45,958 nt of DNA from CAZWCX01 sp964632945 (GTDB taxonomy: Bacteria > Planctomycetota > MHYJ01 > WSZJ01 > CAZWCX01), in NCBI GenBank assembly GCA_964632945.1, contig CAZWCX010000052.1, positions 1 through 45,958 on the forward strand, written 5' to 3'. Under the pieces are notes generated by a model. It saw nothing but the letters and a program-made list of their open reading frames with translations. It was not told where the DNA came from and made no database searches. The position numbers and the translations under genes were made by a program. Numbering within the stretch: the first letter of the stretch is position 1; every line of letters starts with the position of its first letter. This document shows positions 41,604-45,958 of this stretch, piece after piece.

Positions 41604-41936
41604 TCCATCTGGAGGCCCGAGTCGATCGCGGGTCGGTCCACGCACCGGGTGACTCGGCGGTCCGAGTTCCCCGGTCCGCGGACCCCGGGCGATGCGCCCG
41701 GACCGCACCGAATTCTTCCATTCCGCTCGTCCGATGGCCACGTCCAATCGCCGGCCGGATTGCGCAAGCGACCGGCCTCGTGACCTCCGGGTCACGCCCG
41801 ATCCGCGCACCCCGCGCCGCGCGGCCCCGTCCCCCAGGGCGGGAGGCATGGGCGCATTCCCGTCCCGGGATCGGTCCGCGGCTCCGCCGTCTGCCGCCTG
41901 GACCCCCCAATCCCCCCTTTGAGGGCCCGGCCCACG
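41604..41936 (+). other. Leader region of the RNase E/G gene with a 7-bp hairpin
   Basis: About 330 nt without a supported gene. CGTGACC (41779-41785) and GGTCACG (41790-41796) form a perfect hairpin with a TCCG tetraloop. No convincing promoter hexamers are seen. In E. coli the rne leader contains hairpins used for autoregulation, so a similar role is possible here but is inferred from position only. Confidence 0.35.
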
Positions 41937-44672
41937 ATGTCCCGCAAGATGCTCATCAACGCGCTCGACCCCGAGGAGTCCCGGATTGCCGTGATCCAGG
42001 AGGGACTCCTCGAGGAGTTCTACATCGAGCGGACCTCCCGCGAAACCCTGGTCGGAAACGTGTACAAGGGCCGCGTGGCCAACATCCTCCCCAGCCTGCG
42101 CGCCGCCTTCGTCGATATCGGCCTCAAGGGGAAGAACGGCTTCCTGCACGCCTCCGACGTCGTCGGCTCCCTGGACCGCAACGGCTCCAGCGCCAACATC
42201 GATGAAGAGGCTCTCGAGGACGCGGCGGATCGCAAGGGCCGCGAGGAACCCCCGATCCAGAAACTCCTCACCGTCGGGCAGGAAGTCCTGGTCCAGGTCT
42301 CCCGGGACGGCATGGGGGAGAAGGGCCCGTCCCTGACCATGGACATCAGCCTGCCGGGCCGCTACCTCGTCATCACGCCGCGCGTCCGCCGCGTCGCCGT
42401 CTCCAAGCGCATCGTCGACCCCGCCGAGCGCGACGGATTGCGCAAGCTGCTGGAAGAGCTCGATCCGCCCAAGAACCTGGGCTTCATCATCCGCACCGCC
42501 GGCGCGGAAAAATCGGTCCGGGATCTGAAACGAGACCTGGACTACCTCCTGCGTCTCTGGAAGGCGGTCGTGGTGCGCGCGCAGAACACCCGGGCCCCGG
42601 CGCCGGTGTTCCAGGAAAGCGACCTCGTCATCCGCACGATCCGCGACATCTTCACGACCGACATCGACGAGATCATCATCGACTCGTTCCCGGTCTACAA
42701 TCGCACCCTGGAGTTCTTCCAGGCCGCCATGCCCCGCTATCAGGATCACGTGAAGTTCTATCGCGACCCGGAACCGCTGTTCTACAAGTACGACGTCGAA
42801 AAACAGATCGACCTCATCTATCAGCGCGTGGTCCCGCTCCCCTCCGGCGGGTCCATCGTGATCGACCAGACGGAGGCGCTGACCGCGATCGACGTCAATT
42901 CGGGACGGTTCACGCGCACCAATTCCCCCGAGGAGATGGCCTTCCGCATCAATACCGAGGCGGCGGAGGAGGTTGTGCGCCAACTGCGCCTCCGCGACCT
43001 CGGCGGGCAGATCATCATCGACTTCATCGACCTCCGCGAGGAGAAGAACCGCGCCTCGGTCGAACGGGTGCTTCGCGATGCGGCGAAAAAGGATCGCAGC
43101 CAGACCACGATCCTGCGCATGTCCCGCCTGGGACTGGTGGAGATGGCGCGCCAGAAGGTTCGGCCCGGCGTGCGCGTGATTTCCTACGAAACCTGCTGGC
43201 AATGCCAGGGAACGGGCTTCACGAAGAACGTGGAAAGCATGAGCCTCCAGGTGCTGCGGCAACTGCGCCAGGTGCTCGGCGCCAAAGAGGCCGCCTTCGT
43301 CGAGCTCAAGGTCCACCCGGAAATCGCCAACTACCTGCAGAACGTCAAGCGCCGCGACCTCGTGGCGCTCGAAGACCGCCACCGCAAGACCGTGCTGATC
43401 CGCGGCGTATCCTCCTTCCGCGTCTCGGACGTGGAATTCCAGTGTCAGGACGACGCGCGTCAGCCGGTGAAGACCGAGTCCGCCACCGGCGCGTCGCCCG
43501 GCACGGCCGGGAACGAGGCGCGCCGGCGGGAGAGCGAACTCCGCCGCAGCATCCTGGCCGCCGCCCAGGAAAGCCGGCTCGCGGCCGGTATCGGGGGCGC
43601 CGAGGAGACCCCGGCCGGCGAAGCCCTCGCGGGCGGCGAATCGGCCGCGCGACCGGTGGGGGAGACGGCTCCCGACGCCACCCCGACTCTTCCCCCGGAC
43701 GTGGCCGCGCGCGCCACTCCCGCGCCGGCCACCCTGCCGTCCGCCCCGGCCCCGTTGCCGCTCCCCCCGCGCCCCGGGATGCCCCCGCGCAAAGAGGCGC
43801 CGACCCCCGTCCCAGGCCCCGCGGCCGGACGACCGATCCCCGGACGACCCGAACCGACCCTGCGGCCTGGCTCGCCGGGTCGCATGGAACCCGCTCCGCG
43901 CCTCGTCCCGCCGGGACGGATGTCCACCCCCGCGCGCCCGGAAAGCCCGCCCCGACCCGTCGCGCCGCCCCGGCCGACCCCAACTCGAACCGAGGGACCG
44001 TTGCGCGCCGAAGTCGCGAACCGCGGCGATGCCGGCAGTCCCGGAACGGGTCAGCCGCCGACGCCGACAGACGGAGCCGCGGGTGCCGCGGCCACCCCCT
44101 CCGCAGCCGCCCCGAAACCCCGCCGCACCTACGGCTCGCTGATGCATCCCGTGAGCCGCTCCGGCATGGCGGCACGACCGCCCGCCAAGCCCGCCGCCGC
44201 CGTGCCCCCGCGGCGACCCGCCGGGACCGCCGTCCCGGGAGACGGGACCGGCGCGCCCGCCGATCCTCCGGCCCCCGCAACGAGCTCGGAGACCGGCGAG
44301 GTACGGGCCGAACCCCAGATTCCGTCGGAACCCGCTCCGGCAGCGACCGCCCCGGCGGAGTCGGCGCCCCGCCCGTCCGACTCCACGACCGACGAGTCCT
44401 CGACCGTGACCGCCCCGGCCGCCGCTGGGACGGAGCCGTCCGCCCCCGCGGAACCGGCCTCTTCCGCCCGCAAGACCGCACGCACGAGCCGCAAGGGATC
44501 GACCCGGCGAACATCCACCAAGGCGGCGGTCGCGGACGCCACCGGATCCGAGCCATCCGCCGACTCCGCCGGGGCGGGGGAGAGCCCGGCCCCCAAGCGG
44601 GCTTCAACCAAACGAAAGTCGACCGCCACTTCCCGGAAGCGAAAGTCCTCCGGCGGAACCGCGGGCGCCTGA
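41937..44672 (+). CDS. Ribonuclease E/G family endoribonuclease with long disordered tail
   Basis: The 911-residue protein has the full RNase E/G catalytic half: an S1 domain (VGNVYKGRVANILPSLRAAFVDIG) with a charged insertion, a 5'-sensor region, DNase-I-like catalytic aspartates at Asp319 (in AIDVNSGRF) and Asp362 (in IIDFIDLREEKNR), and the zinc link CWQC (Cys420, Cys423). Spacing between these matches E. coli RNase E with a constant offset of 16. Beyond about residue 520 lies a 390-residue low-complexity tail rich in proline, alanine and arginine, ending in lysine/serine-rich basic repeats. In RNase E such tails scaffold the degradosome and bind RNA. ATG 41937 was chosen at the conserved start; a TTG at 41919 is the alternative. 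Confidence 0.93.
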   Translation: MSRKMLINALDPEESRIAVIQEGLLEEFYIERTSRETLVGNVYKGRVANILPSLRAAFVDIGLKGKNGFLHASDVVGSLDRNGSSANIDEEALEDAADRKGREEPPIQKLLTVGQEVLVQVSRDGMGEKGPSLTMDISLPGRYLVITPRVRRVAVSKRIVDPAERDGLRKLLEELDPPKNLGFIIRTAGAEKSVRDLKRDLDYLLRLWKAVVVRAQNTRAPAPVFQESDLVIRTIRDIFTTDIDEIIIDSFPVYNRTLEFFQAAMPRYQDHVKFYRDPEPLFYKYDVEKQIDLIYQRVVPLPSGGSIVIDQTEALTAIDVNSGRFTRTNSPEEMAFRINTEAAEEVVRQLRLRDLGGQIIIDFIDLREEKNRASVERVLRDAAKKDRSQTTILRMSRLGLVEMARQKVRPGVRVISYETCWQCQGTGFTKNVESMSLQVLRQLRQVLGAKEAAFVELKVHPEIANYLQNVKRRDLVALEDRHRKTVLIRGVSSFRVSDVEFQCQDDARQPVKTESATGASPGTAGNEARRRESELRRSILAAAQESRLAAGIGGAEETPAGEALAGGESAARPVGETAPDATPTLPPDVAARATPAPATLPSAPAPLPLPPRPGMPPRKEAPTPVPGPAAGRPIPGRPEPTLRPGSPGRMEPAPRLVPPGRMSTPARPESPPRPVAPPRPTPTRTEGPLRAEVANRGDAGSPGTGQPPTPTDGAAGAAATPSAAAPKPRRTYGSLMHPVSRSGMAARPPAKPAAAVPPRRPAGTAVPGDGTGAPADPPAPATSSETGEVRAEPQIPSEPAPAATAPAESAPRPSDSTTDESSTVTAPAAAGTEPSAPAEPASSARKTARTSRKGSTRRTSTKAAVADATGSEPSADSAGAGESPAPKRASTKRKSTATSRKRKSSGGTAGA

Positions 44673-44707
44673 CGCGGACCGCCCCCGAGGAAGAGGGCGG
44701 AACCCAC

Positions 44708-44754
44708 CCGAAAACACCGCGAGGCGCGGAGGGCCAGCGGCCCCCGCGCCTCGC
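44708..44754. terminator. Strong bidirectional terminator between convergent genes
   Basis: GCGAGGCGCGG (44719-44729) pairs with CCGCGCCTCGC (44744-44754), and after a single bulged A the helix continues GGGCC/GGCCC around a 3-nt loop, 16 bp in all. On the minus strand the stem is followed by GGTGTTTTCGG, serving the zinc-ribbon genes. On the plus strand CTTGTTT follows, serving the RNase E/G gene. The 14-nt plus-strand flank 44708-44721 is identical to 26357-26370. Confidence 0.8.
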
Positions 44755-44794
44755 GCCTTGTTTCCGCTGCTCGCGCCGGCTTCCCGCGCCCGCG

Positions 44795-45376
44795 CTATTG
44801 TCTCTTGGCGTCACCCGTCGCCACATGCACGCCCGAACCGGCCTTCGAACAGGTCAGTTCACGCTCCACGTTGCACTTTCCGCACGGGCCGGGGGCCTGG
44901 AACTCGGGGACCGTCTTCGCCTTGCACTTCTCGCACTCCTTCCCCTTCACCTCCTCGGTGCACTTCGGGCACTTGAAGATGAGGGCCGGAGTCGCCTCGT
45001 CGGCGCACTTGGGACAGCGGTAGATCACCTTCGCCTGGTTGAGCTTCCGTGCGCGCGGACTGCCGCACTGCGGACAGTTGCCGGCCTCTGTCGCACCCTG
45101 GTCGGGACAGCCCATCTCGCAGGCGTAGATCTCCCGAACGCAGACCTGCACCACCGTGACCTTCTTGTTGTCCGTACACCCCTTGCAGGCGCAGGGATCG
45201 CAACAGTCCCCGTTCTCCTGCTTGAAGTCCTTGCAATCGGCGCAATACCAACCCAACTGCATGACCTTATTCGCGCACTTCCCGGCGGGCGCGGGCGCGT
45301 CCTGCCCTTCCGCCTGGAACGCGAAGTGAGTGACCAGGATCGCCGCCACCATCAGATGGATCGCCGGTTTGATCAT
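44795..45376 (-). CDS. Secreted cysteine-rich multi-zinc-ribbon protein
   Basis: The 193-residue product has a signal peptide (about 1-24) and 22 cysteines in the mature part. Many are in CxxC pairs (CADC, CPQC, CPKC twice, CEKC, CGKC) plus a dense cluster CCDPCACKGC. Repeated CPKC-x(n)-C units are typical of zinc ribbons or metal-binding knuckles. The mature protein would be outside the cytoplasm, where free thiol clusters are unusual unless metal-bound or disulfide-linked. ATG 45376 begins the signal peptide and has GGGAG 8 nt upstream. It starts 43 nt after the similar upstream gene. Function unknown. Confidence 0.75.
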   Translation of the reverse strand: MIKPAIHLMVAAILVTHFAFQAEGQDAPAPAGKCANKVMQLGWYCADCKDFKQENGDCCDPCACKGCTDNKKVTVVQVCVREIYACEMGCPDQGATEAGNCPQCGSPRARKLNQAKVIYRCPKCADEATPALIFKCPKCTEEVKGKECEKCKAKTVPEFQAPGPCGKCNVERELTCSKAGSGVHVATGDAKRQ

Positions 45377-45419
45377 CGGAGGATGCTCCCTCGAATCCGT
45401 ACCTGTCATTCCCACCCCG

Positions 45420-45917
45420 TCACTTTCCTGCGGAGTCCCCGCTATCTTCCTTTTTCTTCGGGGTTGGAAGGTGGGGACATTTTCCGGAGGAAGCGCAGGT
45501 CTTCACCCGGAACACCTTGCAGTCCGGACACTCGCCCGGCCGCCCGGTAACGTCGCGTTGCCCGCACTTGGGACACTTGTAATAGATTTCCGCCGGGAAC
45601 GGCTTCTCCACGAGCGCATCGCCGCAGGTCGGGCACTTTCCCGCCTCCGGCTTGCAGATGGCGTCCTTCTCGCAATGAAAGCCGACTTTCATGCAAAGAG
45701 GGATGTTCATCATCTCGGTCCGGCACTCGGGGCACTCGGTGCCCTCGATCGTCCCGTCGACGTGGATCGCTTCGCACTTGGGACACTTCCACCCGACACC
45801 GCCGCCGGAGCGCATGTCGCACTTCTTCGCCGGATCCTCCTCCGCGCGGATGACCCACGCGGATCCCGCCCCGAGAGCGAATACGACCAGGCAAAGCCAC
45901 GTCCATCGACGAACCAT
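45420..45917 (-). CDS. Secreted cysteine-rich multi-zinc-ribbon protein (paralogue)
   Basis: The 165-residue product has a signal peptide (about 1-31, cleavage probably near IRAEE) and 16 cysteines in the mature part, again as CxxC pairs (CPKC twice, CPEC, CPTC, CPDC). A YYKCPKCGQRDVTG stretch echoes IYRCPKCADEATPA in the neighbour, so the two are diverged paralogues. The C terminus is lysine/aspartate-rich. ATG 45917 has GGAGG 6 nt upstream. The promoter must lie at or beyond the window edge. Heavy-metal handling or a structural envelope role are both possible; neither is shown. Confidence 0.75.
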   Translation of the reverse strand: MVRRWTWLCLVVFALGAGSAWVIRAEEDPAKKCDMRSGGGVGWKCPKCEAIHVDGTIEGTECPECRTEMMNIPLCMKVGFHCEKDAICKPEAGKCPTCGDALVEKPFPAEIYYKCPKCGQRDVTGRPGECPDCKVFRVKTCASSGKCPHLPTPKKKEDSGDSAGK

Positions 45918-45958
45918 GATGGTCCTCCCCGCCAACCCGAATCCCCTCTGCTTCCCGG

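Noticed and set aside
41406..44147. A 913-codon minus-strand open frame over the RNase E/G gene
   Set aside because: It is an antisense shadow of RNase E/G and the secretin end; no ribosome site or recognisable motif.
44795..45376. Metallothionein
   Set aside because: Cysteine count is high, but the cysteines are in spaced CPKC-type ribbons, the protein is exported and it is far longer than metallothioneins.
43202..45550. A 782-codon plus-strand open frame
   Set aside because: It covers the repetitive RNase E/G tail in another frame, crosses the strong terminator at 44719-44754 and runs antisense to the zinc-ribbon genes.

Overview
The window is about 46 kb of GC-rich bacterial chromosome, dense with genes, with no prophage, insertion sequence or CRISPR array visible. 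Gram-negative traits (an LptE-like lipoprotein, a BamD-like protein, a secretin, an RND pump) sit together with an H-Xn-DG type prepilin, a CdaA-YbbR-GlmM cluster and several secreted zinc-ribbon and TPR proteins. This mix points to a Planctomycetota/PVC-related or similar deep-branching Gram-negative lineage. That placement is an inference from gene content, not from a tree.

Layout: (1) 1-2600, plus strand: a prepilin with a near-consensus promoter and its own terminator, then a GspF/PilC-like membrane protein. (2) 2696-7436, minus strand: the translation operon rpsB-tsf-pyrH-frr, followed by two DUF2950-like paralogues and tRNA-Lys(TTT). (3) 7705-10101: a large ChaN-like protein divergent from an ECF sigma factor. 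(4) 10159-14533: dapA (minus) and a 1002-residue membrane spermidine-synthase-like/TPR protein (plus). (5) 14597-23853, minus strand: a tightly packed run behind one strong promoter, PilZ-winged helix, recO, bamD-like, lptE-like, ftsH, folP, cdaA, ybbR, glmM. (6) 23925-26313, minus strand: a small unknown protein and an orphan sensor kinase, each with its own candidate promoter. (7) 26357-29585, minus strand: pilB-pilC, with a perfect-consensus promoter and an intrinsic terminator. (8) 29655-34290: a lone RND transporter (plus), then a TPR protein and a small zinc-ribbon protein (minus). (9) 34363-41603, plus strand: the pilus/secretion inner-membrane and outer-membrane machinery, in the order sugar nucleotidyltransferase, pilM, pilN, pilO, a PilP-like fusion, secretin. 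(10) 41937-44672: RNase E/G with a very long disordered tail. (11) 44795-45917, minus strand: two secreted, extremely cysteine-rich zinc-ribbon proteins.

Taken together, the window holds most of one type IV pilus or type II secretion-like machine (PilB, PilC, a second GspF, PilM/N/O, PilP-like, secretin and one prepilin) in three separate transcription units. Two proteins carry candidate c-di-GMP-binding modules (MshEN in PilB, PilZ in the operon-head protein), and the PilZ operon also encodes the c-di-AMP cyclase CdaA with its regulator. Because the genome is GC-rich, promoters stand out as AT islands, and many match the sigma70 consensus (TTGACA-like, 16-18 nt spacer, TATAAT-like). I used them to define transcription units; none is experimentally proven.
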